Assembly (NCBI GenBank): GCA_963853835.1
Contig: OY970821.1
Span: forward strand, 51,042,646-51,106,645
From: Calendula officinalis
Taxonomy: Eukaryota; Streptophyta; Magnoliopsida; Asterales; Asteraceae
Direction of reading: 5' to 3'
DNA: 64,000 nucleotides
Part shown: one piece after another, positions 1 through 12,797 of the stretch
Numbering within the stretch: position 1 is the stretch's first letter
Layout of the letters: every line of letters begins with the position of its first letter
Program-made: the position numbers and the translations under genes
Notes under the pieces: model-generated
What the model was told of the DNA's origin: nothing
What the model saw: only the letters and a program-made list of their open reading frames with translations
The model's database searches: none

Positions 1-901
1 GGGCTGAGGTTGAAGTTCGGGCCGAGGTTGGAGTTCGGGCTGAGGTTGAAGTTCGGGCCGAGGTTGAAGTTCGGGCCGAAAATGAAGTTCGGACCGGGAA
101 TAGTGAAGAGTTCGTGCCGAACTTGTTCTTGGCAGTGACGAACGAACCAGCTATTTTGGTTACTCGTGGGCGTGAAACGGACACCCGAGCTGAAAGTTAA
201 GAATGTTTTAGTATAGCACCTTTTGTCACACAATCTTGGATATTGAAGAGTTCGGGCCGAAGAGGGATGTTCGGGCCGAAGTGGTGTTTGGGCCGAAGTG
301 GGATGTTCGGGCCGAAGTGGTGCTCGGGCCGAAGTGGTGTTCGAGCCGAAGTTCGGTGTTCGGGCCGAGGATGATGTTCGGGCCGAGGTTGAAGTTCGGG
401 CCGAAAATGAAGTTCGAGCCGGGAACAGTGAAGAGTTCGGGCCGAACTTGTTCTTGCAAGTGACCAACGAACCAACTATTTTGGTTACTCGTGGGCGTGA
501 AACGGACACCCGAGCTGAAAGTTATGAATGTTTTAGTATAGCACCTTTTGTCACACAATCTTGGATATTGAAGAGTTCGGGCCGAAGAGGGATGTTCGGG
601 CCGAAGTGGTGTTCGGGCCGAAGTGGTGTTCGGGCCGAAGTGGTGTTCGGGCCGAGGATGATGTTCGGGCCGAGGTTGGAGTTCGGGCCGAGGTTGGAGT
701 TCGGGCCGAGGTTGGAGTTCGGGCCGAGGTTGAAGTTCGGGCCGAAAATGAAGTTCGGGCCGGGAACAGTGAAGAGTTCGGGCCGAACTTGTTCTTGGCA
801 GTGACGAACGAACCAGCTATTTTGGTTACTCGTCGGCGTGAAACGGACACCGGAGCTGAAAGTTATGAATGTTTTAGTATAGCACCTTTTGTCACACAAT
901 C

Positions 902-1589
902 TTGGATATTGAAGAGTTCGGGCCGAAGAAGGATGTTCGGGCCGAAGTGGTGTTCGGGCCGAAGTGGGATGTTCGGGCCGAAGTGGTGTTCGGGCCGAAG
1001 TTCGGTGTTCGGGCCGAGGATGAAGTTCGGGCCGAGGTCGGAGTTCGGGCTGAGGTTGAAGTTCGGGCCGAGGTTGAAGTTCGGGCCGAAAATGATGTTC
1101 GGGCCGGGAATAGTGAAGAGTTCGGGCCGAACTTGTTCTTGGCAGTGACGTACGACCCAGCTATTTTGGTTACTCGTGGGCGTGAAACGGACACCCGAGC
1201 TGAAAGTTATGAATGTTTTAGTATGACACCTTTTGTCACACAATCTTGGATATTGAAGAGGTCGGGCCGAAGAAGGATGTTCGGGCCGAAGTGGTGTTCG
1301 GGCCGAAGTGGGATGTTCGGGCCGAAGTGGTGTTCGGGCCGAAGTTCGGTGTTCGGGCCGAGGATGAAGTTCGGGCCGAGGTCGGAGTTCGGGCTGAGGT
1401 TGAAGTTCGGGCCGAGGTTGAAGTTCGGGCCGAAAATGATGTTCGGGCCGGGAATAGTGAAGAGTTCGGGCCGAACTTGTTCTTGGCAGCGACGAACGAA
1501 CCAGCTATTTTGGTTACTCGTGGGCGTGAAACGGACACCCGAGCTGAAAGTTATGAATGTTTTAGTATAGCACCTTTTGTCACACAATC
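902..1589 (+). repeat. Tandem pair of near-identical 344-bp satellite A units
   Basis: Units starting at 902 and 1,246 have the same length (344 bp), the same order of subrepeats and shared variants such as an AAGAAGGATG start of the block and an AAATGATG final subrepeat. They differ at a few bases (for example AGAGTTCG versus AGAGGTCG at the left edge, and a TACGACCC variant in the first spacer only). This looks like a recent single-unit duplication. Confidence 0.85.
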
Positions 1590-1815
1590 TTGGATATTGA
1601 AGAGTTCGGGCCGAAGAGGGATGTTCGGGCCGAAGTGGTGTTCGGGCCGATCGGGCCGATGTTGAAGTTCGGGCCGGGAACAGTGAAGAGTTCGGGCCGA
1701 ACTTGTTCTTGGCAGTGACGAACGAACCAGCTATTTTGGTTACTCGAGGGCGTGAAACGGACACCCGAGCTGAAAGTTATGAATGTTTTAGTATAGCACC
1801 TTTTGTCACACAATC
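1590..1815 (+). repeat. Truncated satellite A unit (226 bp)
   Basis: The subrepeat block collapses here. After two cores the sequence reads TTCGGGCCGATCGGGCCGA (about 1,641-1,659) and passes straight into the last subrepeats before the spacer. Most of the block is missing. The break lies inside the core itself, consistent with unequal recombination between two out-of-register cores. The spacer that follows is intact. Confidence 0.85.
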
Positions 1816-2171
1816 TCTGATATTGAAGAGTTCGGGCCGAAGAGGGATGTTCGGGGCGAAGTGGTGTTCGGGCCGAAGTGGGATGTTCGGGCCGAAGTGG
1901 TGTTCGGCCCGAACTTCGGTGTTCGGGCCGAGGATGATGTTCGGGCCGAGGTTGAAGTTCGGGCCGAGGTCGGAGTTCGGGCCGAGGTTGAAGTTCGGGC
2001 CGAGGTTAAAGTTCGGGCCGAAAATAAAGTTCGGCCCGGGAACAGTGAAGAGTTCGGGCCGAACTTGTTCTTGGCAGTGACGAACGAACCAGCTATTTTG
2101 GTTACTCGTGGGCGTGAAACGGACACCCGAACTGAAAGTTATGAATGTTTTAGTATAGCACCTTTTGTCAC

Positions 2172-4572
2172 ACAATCTTGGATATTGAAGAGTTCGGGCC
2201 GAAGAGGGATGTTCGGGCCGAAGTGGTGTTCGGGCCGAAGTGGGATGTTCGGGCCGAAGTGGTGTTCGGGCCGAAGTGGGATGTTCGAGCCGAAGTTCGT
2301 TGTTCGGGCCGAGGATGATGTTCGGGCCGAGGTTGAAGTTCGGGCCGAAAATGAAGTTCGGGCCGGGAACAGTGAAGAGTTCGGGCCGAAAATGATGTTC
2401 GGGCCGAAGTGGTGTTCGGGCCGAAGTGGGATGTTCGGGCCGAAGTGGTGTTCGGGCCGAAGTTCGGTTTTCTGGCCGAGGATGATGTTCGGGCCGAGGT
2501 TGAAGTTCGGGCCGAGATCGGAGTTCGGGCCGAGGTTGGAGTTCGGGCCGAGGTTGAAGTTCGGGCCGATGTTGAAGTTCGGGCCGGGAACAGTGAAGAG
2601 TTCGGGCCGAACTTGTTCTTGGCAGTGACGAACGAACCAGCTATTTTGGTTACTCGTGGGCGTGAAACGAACACCCGAGCTGAAAGTTATGAATGTTTTA
2701 GTATAGCACCGTTTGTCACACAATCTTTGATATTGAAGAGTTCGGGCCGAAGAGGGATGTTCAGGGCGAAGTGGTGTTCGGGCCGAAGTGGTGTTCGGGC
2801 CGAAGTGGTGTTCGGGCCGAAGTGGGATGTTCGGGCCGAAGTGGTGTTCGGGCCGAAGTGGTGTTCGGGCCGAAGTGGTGTTCGGGCCGAAGTGGTGTTC
2901 GGGCCGAAGTGGTGTTCGGGCCGAAGTGGTGTTCGGGCCGAACTTCGGTGTTCGGGCCGAGGTTGATGTTCGGGCCGAGGTTGAAATTCGGGCCGAGGTT
3001 GAAGTTCTGGCCGAGGTTGAAGTTCGGGCCAAAAATGAAGTCCGGGCCGGAACAGTGAAGAGTTCGGGCCGAACTTGTTCTTGGTAGTGACGAACGAACC
3101 AGCTATTTTGGTTACTCGTGGGCGTGAAACGGACACCCGAACTGAAAGTTATGAATGTTTTAGTATAACACCTTTTGTCACACAATCTTGGATATTGAAG
3201 AGTTCGGGCCGAAGAGGGATGTTCGGGCCGAAGTGGTGTTCGGGTCGAAGTTGGATGTTCGGGCCGAAGTGGTGTTCGGGCAGAAGTGGTGTTCGGCCCG
3301 AAGTTCGGTGTTCGGGCCGAGGATGATGTGCGGGCCGAGGTTGAAGTTCGGGCCGAGGTCGGAGTTCGGGCCGAGGTTGAAATTCGGGCCGAAAATGAAG
3401 TTCGGGCCGGAAACAGTGAAGAGTTCGGGCCGAACTTGTTCTTGGCAGTGACGAACGAACCAGCTATTTTGGTTACTCGTGGGCGTGAAACGGACACCCG
3501 AGCTGAAAGTTATGAATGTTTTAGTATAGCACCTTTTGTCACACAATCTTGGATATTGAAGAGTTCGGGGCGAAAAGGGATGTTCGGGCCGAAGTGGTGT
3601 TCGGGCCGAAGTGGGATGTTCGGGCTGAAGTGGTGTACGGGCCGAAGTTCGGTGTTCGGCCCGAGGATGATGTTCGGGCCGAGGTCGGAGTTCGGGCCGA
3701 GGTTGATGTTCGGGCCGAGGTTGAAGTTCGGGCCGGGAACAGTGAAGAGTTCGGGCCGAACTTGTTCTAGGCAGTGACGAACGAACCAGCTATTTTGGTT
3801 ACTCGTGGGCGTGAAACGGACACCCGAGCTGAAAGTTATGAATGTTTTAGTATATTACATTTTGTCCCAAAATCTCTGATATTGAAGAGTTCGGGCCGAA
3901 GAGGGATGTTCGGGACAAAGTGGTGTTCGGGCCGAAGTGGGATGTTCGGGCCGAAGTGGTGTTCGAGCCGAAGTGGTGTTCGGCCCGAACTTCGGTGTTC
4001 GGGCCGAGGATAATGTTCGGGCCGAGGTTGAAGTTCGGGCCGAGGTCGGAGTTCGGGCCGAAGTTGAAGTTCGGGCCGAGGTTGAAGTTCGGGCCGAAAA
4101 TGAAGTTCGGGCCGGGAAAAGTGAAGAGTTCGGGCCGAACTTGTTCTTGGCAGTGACGAACGAACCAGCTATTTTGGTTACTCGTGGGCGTGAAACGGAC
4201 ACCCGAGCTGAAAGTTATGAATGTTTAGTATAGCACCTTTTGTCACACAATCTTGGATATTGAAGAGTTAAGGGCGAAGAGGGATGTTCGGGCTGAAGTG
4301 GTGTTCGGACCGAAGTTCGGTGTTCGGGCCGAGGATGATGTTCGGGCCGAGGTTGGAGTTCGGGCCGAGGTTGGAGTTCGGGCCGAGGTTGCAGTTCGGG
4401 CCGAGGTTGAAGTTCGGGCCGAAAATAAAGTTCGGGCCGGGAACAGTGAAGAGTTCGGGCCGAACTTGTTCTTGGCAGTGACGAACGAACCAGCTATTTT
4501 GATTACTCGTAGGCGTGAAACGGACACCCGAGCTGAAAGTTATGAATGTCTTAGTATAGCACCTTTTGTCAC
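2172..4572 (+). repeat. Satellite A higher-order segment, about 2.4 kb, copy 1
   Basis: Matches 4,573-6,956 in order at an offset of 2,401 bp in its left part and 2,384 bp further right; the 17-bp change is the loss of one subrepeat in copy 2. Both copies carry a chimeric spacer-less joint (2,374-2,398 and 4,775-4,799), a GTTTTCTGGCCGAGG variant, CTAGGCAGTG in the spacer, and a GATTACTCGTAGGCG variant near the right end. Edges are judged by eye and may be off by tens of bases. Confidence 0.85.
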
Positions 4573-6956
4573 ACAATCTTGGATATTGAAGAGTTCGGGC
4601 CGAAGAGGGATGTTCGGGCCGAAGTGGTGTTCGGGCCGAAGTGGGATGTTCGGGCCGAAGTGGTGTTCGGGCCGAAGTGGGATGTTCGAGCCGAAGTTCG
4701 TTGTTCGGGCCGAGGATGATGTTCGGGCCGAGGTTGAAGTTCGGGCCGAAAATGAAGTTCGGGCCGGGAACAGTGAAGAGTTCGGGCCGAAAATGATGTT
4801 CGGGCCGAAGTGGTGTTCGGGCCGAAGTGGGATGTTCGGGCCGAAGTGGTGTTCGGGCCGAAGTTCGGTTTTCTGGCCGAGGATGATGTTCGGGCCGAGG
4901 TTGAAGTTCGGGCCGAGATCGGAGTTCGGGCCGAGGTTGGAGTTCGGGCCGAGGTTGAAGTTCGGGCCGATGTTGAAGTTCGGGCCGGGAACAGTGAAGA
5001 GTTCGGGCCGAACTTGTTCTTGGCAGTGACGAACGAACCAGCTATTTTGGTTACTCGTGGGCGTGAAACGAACACCCGAGCTGAAAGTTATGAATGTTTT
5101 AGTATAGCACCGTTTGTCACACAATCTTTGATATTGAAGAGTTCGGGCCGAAGAGGGATGTTCAGGGCGAAGTGGTGTTCGGGCCGAAGTGGTGTTCTGG
5201 CCGAAGTGGTGTTCGGGCCGAAGTGGGATGTTCGGGCCGAAGTGGTGTTCGGGCCGAAGTGGTGTTCGGGCCGAAGTGGTGTTCGGGCCGAAGTGGTGTT
5301 CGGGCCGAAGTGGTGTTCGGGCCGAACTTCGGTGTTCGGGCCGAGGTTGATGTTCGGGCCGAGGTTGAAATTCGGGCCGAGGTTGAAGTTCTGGCCGAGG
5401 TTGAAGTTCGGGCCAAAAATGAAGTCCGGGCCGGAACAGTGAAGAGTTCGGGCCGAACTTGTTCTTGGTAGTGACGAACGAACCAGCTATTTTGGTTACT
5501 CGTGGGCGTGAAACGGACACCCGAACTGAAAGTTATGAATGTTTTAGTATAACACCTTTTGTCACACAATCTTGGATATTGAAGAGTTCGGGCCGAAGAG
5601 GGATGTTCGGGCCGAAGTGGTGTTCGGGTCGAAGTGGGATGTTCGGGCCGAAGTGGTGTTCGGGCAGAAGTGGTGTTCGGCCCGAAGTTCGGTGTTCGGG
5701 CCGAGGATGATGTGCGGGCCGAGGTTGAAGTTCGGGCCGAGGTCGGAGTTCGGGCCGAGGTTGAAATTCGGGCCGAAAATGAAGTTCGGGCCGGAAACAG
5801 TGTAGAGTTCGGGCCGAACTTGTTCTTGGCAGTGACGAACGAACCAGCTATTTTGGTTACTCGTGGGCGTGAAACGGACACCCGAGCTGAAAGTTATGAA
5901 TGTTTTAGTATAGCACCTTTTGTCACACAATCTTGGATATTGAAGAGTTCGGGGCGAAAAGGGATGTTCGGGCCGAAGTGGTGTTCGGGCCGAAGTGGGA
6001 TGTTCGGGCTGAAGTGGTGTACGGGCCGAAGTTCGGTGTTCGGCCCGAGGATGATGTTCGGGCCGAGGTCGGAGTTCGGGCCGAGGTTGATGTTCGGGCC
6101 GAGGTTGAAGTTCGGGCCGGGAACAGTGAAGAGTTCGGGTCGAACTTGTTCTAGGCAGTGACGAACGAACCAGCTATTTTGGTTACTCGTGGGCGTGAAA
6201 CGGACACCCGAGCTGAAAGTTATGAATGTTTTAGTATATTACATTTTGTCACAAAATCTCTGATATTGAAGAGTTCGGGCCGAAGAGGGATGTTCGGGAC
6301 AAAGTGGTGTTCGGGCCGAAGTGGGATGTTCGGGCCGAAGTGGTGTTCGGGCCGAAGTGGTGTTCGGCCCGAACTTCGGTGTTCGGGCCGAGGATAATGT
6401 TCGGGCCGAGGTTGAAGTTCGGGCCGAGGTCGGAGTTCGGGCCGAAGTTGAAGTTCGGGCCGAGGTTGAAGTTCGGGCCGAAAATGAAGTTCGGGCCGGG
6501 AAAAGTGAAGAGTTCGGGCCGAACTTGTTCTTGGCAGTGACGAACGAACCAGCTATTTTGGTTACTCGTGGGCGTGAAACGGACACCCGAGCTGAAAGTT
6601 ATGAATGTTTAGTATAGCACCTTTTGTCACACAATCTTGGATATTGAAGAGTTAAGGCCGAAGAGGGATGTTCGGGCTGAAGTGGTGTTCGGACCGAAGT
6701 TCGGTGTTCGGGCCGAGGATGATGTTCGGGCCGAGGTTGGAGTTCGGGCCGAGGTTGGAGTTCGGGCCGAGGTTGCAGTTCGGGCCGAGGTTGAAGTTCG
6801 GGCCGAAAATAAAGTTCGGGCCGGGAACAGTGAAGAGTTCGGGCCGAACTTGTTCTTGGCAGTGACGAACGAACCAGCTATTTTGATTACTCGTAGGCGT
6901 GAAACGGACACCCGAGCTGAAAGTTATGAATGTCTTAGTATAGCACCTTTTGTCAC
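4573..6956 (+). repeat. Satellite A higher-order segment, about 2.4 kb, copy 2
   Basis: Direct tandem copy of 2,172-4,572. The private variants listed for copy 1 recur here. Differences include one missing 17-bp subrepeat around 5,190-5,330, a GTTCTGGCC substitution near 5,195, and TGTAGAG for TGAAGAG near 5,800. The shared chimeric joint shows that the duplication came after the rearrangement. Confidence 0.85.
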
Positions 6957-8389
6957 ACAATCTTGGATATTGAAGAGTTCGGGCCGAAGAGGGATGTTCG
7001 GGCCGAAGTGGGATGTTCGGGCCAAAGTGGTGTTCGGGCCGAAGTGTTGTTCGGGCCGAAGTTCGGTGTTCGGGCCGAGGATGATGTTCGGGCCGAGGTT
7101 GAAGTTCGGGCCGAGGTCGGAGTTCGGGCCGAGGTTGAAGTTCGGGCCGAGGATGAAGTTCGGGTCGAAAATGAAGTTCGGGCCGGGAAAAGTGAAGAGT
7201 TCGGGCCGAACTTGTTCTTGGCAGTGACGAACGAACCAGCTATTTTGGTTACTCGTGGGCGTGAAACGGACACCCGAGCTGAAAGTTATGAATGTTTTAG
7301 TATAGCACCTTTTGTCACACAATCTCTGATATTGAAGAGTTCGGGCCGAAGAGGGATGTTCGGGGCGAAGTGGGGTTCGGGCCGAAGTGGGATGTTCGGG
7401 CCGAAGTGGTGTTCGGCCCGAACTTCGGTGTTCGGGCCGAGGATGATGTTCGGGCCGAGGTTGAAGTTCGGGCCGAGGTCGGAGTTCGGGCCGAGGTTGA
7501 AGTTCGGGCCGAGGTTGAAGTTCGGGCCGAAAATGAAGTTCGGGCCGGGAACAGTGAAGAGTTCGGGCCAAACTTGTTCTTGGCAGTGGCAAATGAACCA
7601 GCTATTTTGGTTACTCGTGGGCGTGAAACGGACACCCGAACTGAAAGTTATGAATGTTTTAGTATAGCACCTTTTGTCACACAATCTTGGATATTGAAGA
7701 GTTCGGGCCGAAGAGGGATGTTCGGGCCGAAGTGATGTTCAGGCCGAAGTGGGATGTTCGGGCCGAATTGGTGTTCGGGCCGAAGTGGTGTTCGGGCCGA
7801 AGTTCGGTTTTCGGGCCGAAGATGATGTTCGGGCCGAGGTTGAAGTTCGGGCCGAGGTCGGAGTTCGGGCCGAGGTTGAAGTTCGGGCCGATGTTGAAGT
7901 TCGGGCCGTGAACAGTGAAGAGTTCGGGCCGAACTTGTTCTTGGCAGTGACGAACGAACCAGCTGTTTTGGTTACTCGTGGGCGTGAAACGGACACCCGA
8001 GCTGAAAGTTATGAATTTTTAGTATAGCACCTTTTGTCACACAATCTTTGATATTGAAGAGTTCGGGCCGAAGAGGGATGTTCGGGGCGAAGTGGTGTTC
8101 GGGCCGAAGTGGTGTTCGGGCCGAAGTGGGATGTTCGGGCCGAAGTGGTGTTCGGGCCGAACTTCGGTGTTCGGGCCGAGGATGATGTTCGGGCCGAGGT
8201 TGAAGTTCGGGCCGAGGTCGGAGTTCGGGCCGAGGTTGAAGTTCTGGCCGAGGTTGAAGTTCGGGCAAAAAATGAAGTCCGGGCCGGGAACAGTGAAGAG
8301 TTCGGGCCGAACTTGTTCTTGGCAGTGACGAACGAACCAGCTATTTTGGTTACTCATGGGCGTGAAACGGACACCCGAGCTGAAAGTTA

Positions 8390-8785
8390 TTAATGTTTTA
8401 GTATAGCACCTTTTGTCACACAATCTTGGATATTGAAGAGTTCGGGCCAAAGAGGGATGTTCGGGCCGAACTGGTGTTCGGGCCGAAGTGGGATGTTCGG
8501 GCCGAAGTGGTGTTCGGGCCGAAGTGGTGTTCGGGCCGAAATGGTGTTCGGGCCGAAGTTCGGTGTTCGGGCCGAGGATGATGTTCGGGCCGAGGTTGAA
8601 GTTCGGGCCGAGGTCGGAGTTCGGGCCGAGGTCGGAGTTCGGGCCGAGGTTGAAGTTCGGGCCGAAAATGAAGTTCGGACCGGGAACAGTGAAGAGTTCG
8701 GGCCGAACTTGTTCTTGGCAGTGACGAACGAACCAGCTATTTTGGTTACTCGTGGGCGTGAAACGGACACCCGAGCTGAAAGTTA
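8390..8785 (+). repeat. Tandem 396-bp satellite A unit, copy 1
   Basis: Nearly identical to 8,786-9,181, with the same order of subrepeats. Both copies are preceded by the private variant AGTTATTAATG (others read AGTTATGAATG), both have GGGCCAAAGAGGG at the block start and CCGAACTGGTG as the second subrepeat. A visible difference is GAAATGGTG (about 8,538) against GAAGTGGTG in copy 2. Confidence 0.88.
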
Positions 8786-9181
8786 TTAATGTTTTAGTAT
8801 AGCACCTTTTGTCACACAATCTTGGATATTGAAGAGTTCGGGCCAAAGAGGGATGTTCGGGCCGAACTGGTGTTCGGGCCGAAGTGGGATGTTCGGGCCG
8901 AAGTGGTGTTCGGGCCGAAGTGGTGTTCGGGCCGAAGTGGTGTTCGGGCCGAAGTTCGGTGTTCGGGCCGAGGATGATGTTCGGGCCGAGGTTGAAGTTC
9001 GGGCCGAGGTCGGAGTTCGGGCCGAGGTCGGAGTTCGGGCCGAGGTTGAAGTTCGGGCCGAAAATGAAGTTCGGACCGGGAACAGTGAAGAGTTCGGGCC
9101 GAACTTGTTCTTGGCAGTGACGAACGAACCAGCTATTTTGGTTACTCGTGGGCGTGAAACGGACACCCGAGCTGAAAGTTA
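8786..9181 (+). repeat. Tandem 396-bp satellite A unit, copy 2
   Basis: Second copy of the 396-bp unit. Its own right neighbour returns to AGTTATGAATG, so the duplication covers one unit only. The near identity suggests a very recent unequal exchange or replication slippage of one unit. Confidence 0.88.
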
Positions 9182-9754
9182 TGAATGTTTTAGTATAGCA
9201 CCTTTTGTCACACAATCTCTGATATTGAAGAGTTCGGGCCAAAGACGGATGTTCGGGGCGGTGGTGTTCGGGCCGAAGTGGGATGTTCGGGCCGAAGTGG
9301 TGTTCGGGCCGAAGTGGTGTTCGGCCCGAACTTCGGTGTTCGGGCCGAGGATGATGTTCGGGCCGAGGTTGGAGTTCGGGCCGACGTTGGAGTTCGGGCC
9401 GAGGTTGAAGTTCGGGCCGAGGTTGAAGTTCGGGCCGAAAATGAAGTTCGGTCCGGGAACGGTGAAAAGTTCGGGCCGAACTTGTTCTTGGCAGTGACGA
9501 ACGAACCAGCTATTTTGGTTACTCATGGGCGTGAAACGGACACCCGAGCTGAAAGTTATGAATGTTTTAGTATAGCACCTTTTGTCACACAATCTTGGAT
9601 ATTGAAGAGTTCGGGCCAAAGAGGGATGTTCGGGCCGAAGTGGTGTTCGGGCCGAAGTGGGATGTTCGGGCCGAAGTGGTGTTCGGGCCGAAGTGGTGTT
9701 CGGGCCGAAGTTCGGTGTTCGGGCCGAGGATGATGTTCGGGCCGAGGTTGAAGT

Positions 9755-12700
9755 TCGGGCCGAGGTCGGAGTTCGGGCCGAGGTTGAAGTTCGGGCCGAG
9801 GTTGAAGTTCGGGCCGAAAATAAAGTTCGGGCCGGGAAAAGTGAAGAGTTCGGGCCGAACTTGTTCTTGGCAGTGACGAACGAACCAGCTATTTTGGTTA
9901 CTCGTGGGCGTGAAACGGACACCCGAGCTGAAAGTTATGAATGTTTAGTATAGCACCTTTTGTCACACAATATTGGATATTTAAGAGTTAAGGCCAAAGA
10001 GGGATGTTCGGGCCGAAGTGGTGTTCGGGCCGAAGTGGGATGTTCGGGCCGAAGTGGTGTTCGGGCCGAAGTTCGGTGTTTTGGCCGAGGATGATGTTCG
10101 GGCCGAGGTTGGAGTTCGGGCCGACGTTGGAGTTCGGGCCGAGGTTGCAGTTCGGGCCGACGTTGAAGTTCGGGCCGAAAATGAAGTTTGGGCCGGGAAC
10201 AGTGAAGAGTTCGGGCCGAACTTGTTCTTGGCAGTGACGAACGAACCAGCTATTTTGGTTACTCATGGGCGTGAAACGGACACCCGAGCTGAAAGTTATG
10301 AATGTTTTAGTATAGCACCTTTTGTCACACAATCTTGGATATTGAAGAGTTCGGGCCAAAGAGGGATGTTCGGGCCGAAGTGGTGTTCGGGCCGAAGTGG
10401 GATGTTCGGGCCGAAGTGGTGTTCGAGCCGAAGTGGTGTTCGGGCCGAAGTTCGGTGTTCGGGCCGAGGATGATGTTCGGGCCGAGGTTGAAGTTCGGGC
10501 CGAGGTCGGAGTTCGGGCCGAGGTTGAAATTCGGGCCGAGGTTGAAGTTCGGTCCGAAAATGAAGTTCGGGCCGGGAACAGTGAAGAGTTCGGGCCGAAC
10601 TTGTTCTTGGCAGTGACGAACGAACCAGCTATTTTGGTTACTCATGGGCGTGAAACGGACACCCGAGCTGAAAGTTATGAATGTTTTAGTATAGCACCTT
10701 TTGTCACACAATCTTGGATATTGAAGAGTTCGGGCCAAAGAGGGATGTTCGGGCCGAAGTGGGATGTTCGGGCCGAAGTGGTGTTCGGGCCGAAGTGGTG
10801 TTCGGGCCGAAGTGGTGTTCGGGCCGTAGTGGTGTTCGGGCCGAGGATGATGTTCGGGCCGAGGTTGAAGTTCGGGTCGAGGTCGGAGTTCGGGCCGAGG
10901 TCGGAGTTCGGGCCGAGGTTGAAGTTCGGGCCAAAAATGAAGTTCGGACCGGGAACAGTGAAGAGTTCGGGCCGAACTTGTTCTTGGCAGTGACGAACGA
11001 ACCAGCTATTTTGGTTACTCGTGGGCGTGAAACGGACACCCGAGCTGAAAGTTATGAATGTTTTAGTATAGCACCTTTTGTCACACAATCTCTGATATTG
11101 AAGAGTTCGGGCCAAAGAGGGATGTTCGGGGCGGTGGTGTTCGGGCCGAAGTGGGATGTTCGGGCCGAAGTGGTGTTCGGGCCGAAGTGGTGTTCGGGCC
11201 GAAGTGGTGTTCGGCCCGAACTTCGGTGTTCGGGCCGAGGATGATGTTCGGGCCGAGGTTGGAGTTCGGGCCGACGTTGGAGTTCGGGCCGAGGTTGAAG
11301 TTCGGGCCGAGGTTAAAGTTCGGGCCGAAAATGAAGTTCGGGCCGGGAACGGTGAAGAGTTCGGGCCGAACTTGTTCTTGGCAGTGACGAACGAACCAAC
11401 TATTTTGGTTACTCATGGGCGTGAAACGGACACCCGAGCTGAAAGTTATGAATGTTTTAGTATAGCACCTTTTGTCACACAATCTTGGATATTGAAGAGT
11501 TCGGGCCAAAGAGGGATGTTCGGGCCGAAGTGGTGTTCGTGCCGAAGCGGGATGTTCGGGCCGAAGTGGTGTTCGGGCCGAAGTGGTGTTCGGGCCGAAG
11601 TTCGGTGTTCGGGCCGAGGATGATGTTCGGGCCGAGGTTGAAGTTCGGGCCGAGGTCGGAGTTCGAGCCGAGGTTGAAGTTCGGGCCGAGGTTGAAGTTC
11701 GGGCCGAAAATGAAGTTCGGGCCGGGAACAGTGAAGAGTTCGGGCCGAACTTGTTCTTGGCAGTGACGAACGAACCATCTATTTTGGTTACTCGTGGGCG
11801 TGAAACGGACACCCGAGCTGAAAGTTATGAATGTTTTATTATAGCACCTTTTGTCACACAATCTTGGATATTGAAGAGTTCGGGCCGAAGAGGGATGTTC
11901 GGGCCGAAGTCGTGTTCGGGCCGAAGTGGGAAGTTCGGGCCGAAGTGGTGTTCGGGCCGAAGTGGTGTTCGGGCCGAAGTTCGGTGTTCGGGCCTTGGAT
12001 GATGTTCGGGCCGAGGTTGAAGTTCGGGCCGAGGTCGGAGTTCGGGCCGAGGTTAAAGTTCGGGCCGAGGTTGAAGTTCGGTCCGAAAATGAAGTTCGGG
12101 CCAGGAACAGTGAAGAGTTCGGGCCGAACTTGTTCTTGGCAGTGACGAACGAACCAGCTATTTTGGTTACTCATGGGCGTGAAACGGACACCCGAGCTGA
12201 AAGTTATGAATGTTTTAGTATAGCACCTTTTGTCACACAATCTTGGATACTGAAGAGTTCGGGCCAAAGAGGGATGTTCGGGCCGAACTGGTGTTCGGGC
12301 TGAAGTGGGATGTTTGGGCCGAAGTGGTGTTCGGGCCGAAGTGGTGTTCGGGCCGAAGTGGTGTTCGGGCCGAAGTTCGGTGTTCGGGCCGAGGATGGTG
12401 TTCGGGCCGAGGTTGAAGTTCGGGCCGAGGTCGGAGTTCGGGCCGAGGTCGGAGTTCGGGCCGAGGTTGAAGTTCGGGCCGAAAATGAAGTTCGGACCGG
12501 GAACAGTGAAGAGTTCGGGCCGAACTTGTTCTTGGCAGTGACGAACGAACCAGCTAATTTGGTTACTCGTGGGCGTGAAACGGACACCCGAGCTGAAAGT
12601 TATGAATGTTTTAATATAGCACCTTTTGTCACACAATCTTGGATATTGAAGAGTTCCGGCCGAAGAGGGATGTTCGGGCCGAAGTCGTGTTCGGGCCGAA

Positions 12701-12797
12701 GTGGGATGTTCGGGCCGAAGTGGTGTTCGGGCCGAAGTTGTGTTCGGGCCGAAGTTCGGTGTTCGGGCCGAGGATGATGTTCGGGCCGAGGTTGGAG
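9755..12797 (+). repeat. Satellite A 8-unit higher-order repeat (3,044 bp), copy 1
   Basis: Matches 12,798-15,838 at a constant offset of 3,044 bp, which is eight units averaging 380.5 bp. Shared private features include GGATATTTAAGAGTTAAGG (9,975 and 13,019), the TTTTGGCCGAGG subrepeat, a GCCGTAGTGG subrepeat, a GGGGCGGTGG start of block, GGGCCTTGGATG, and TTGGATACTG. Edges are set where the offset match first fails (TTGAAG versus TTGGAG near 9,751/12,795) and are approximate. Confidence 0.87.

Noticed and set aside
2139..3497. The 452-codon minus-strand open stretch as a protein-coding gene
   Set aside because: It spans several satellite units, has copies of the same text on the other strand because the core is palindromic, relies on a repeat-derived start, and changes length whenever a subrepeat is gained or lost. 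No domain is visible.
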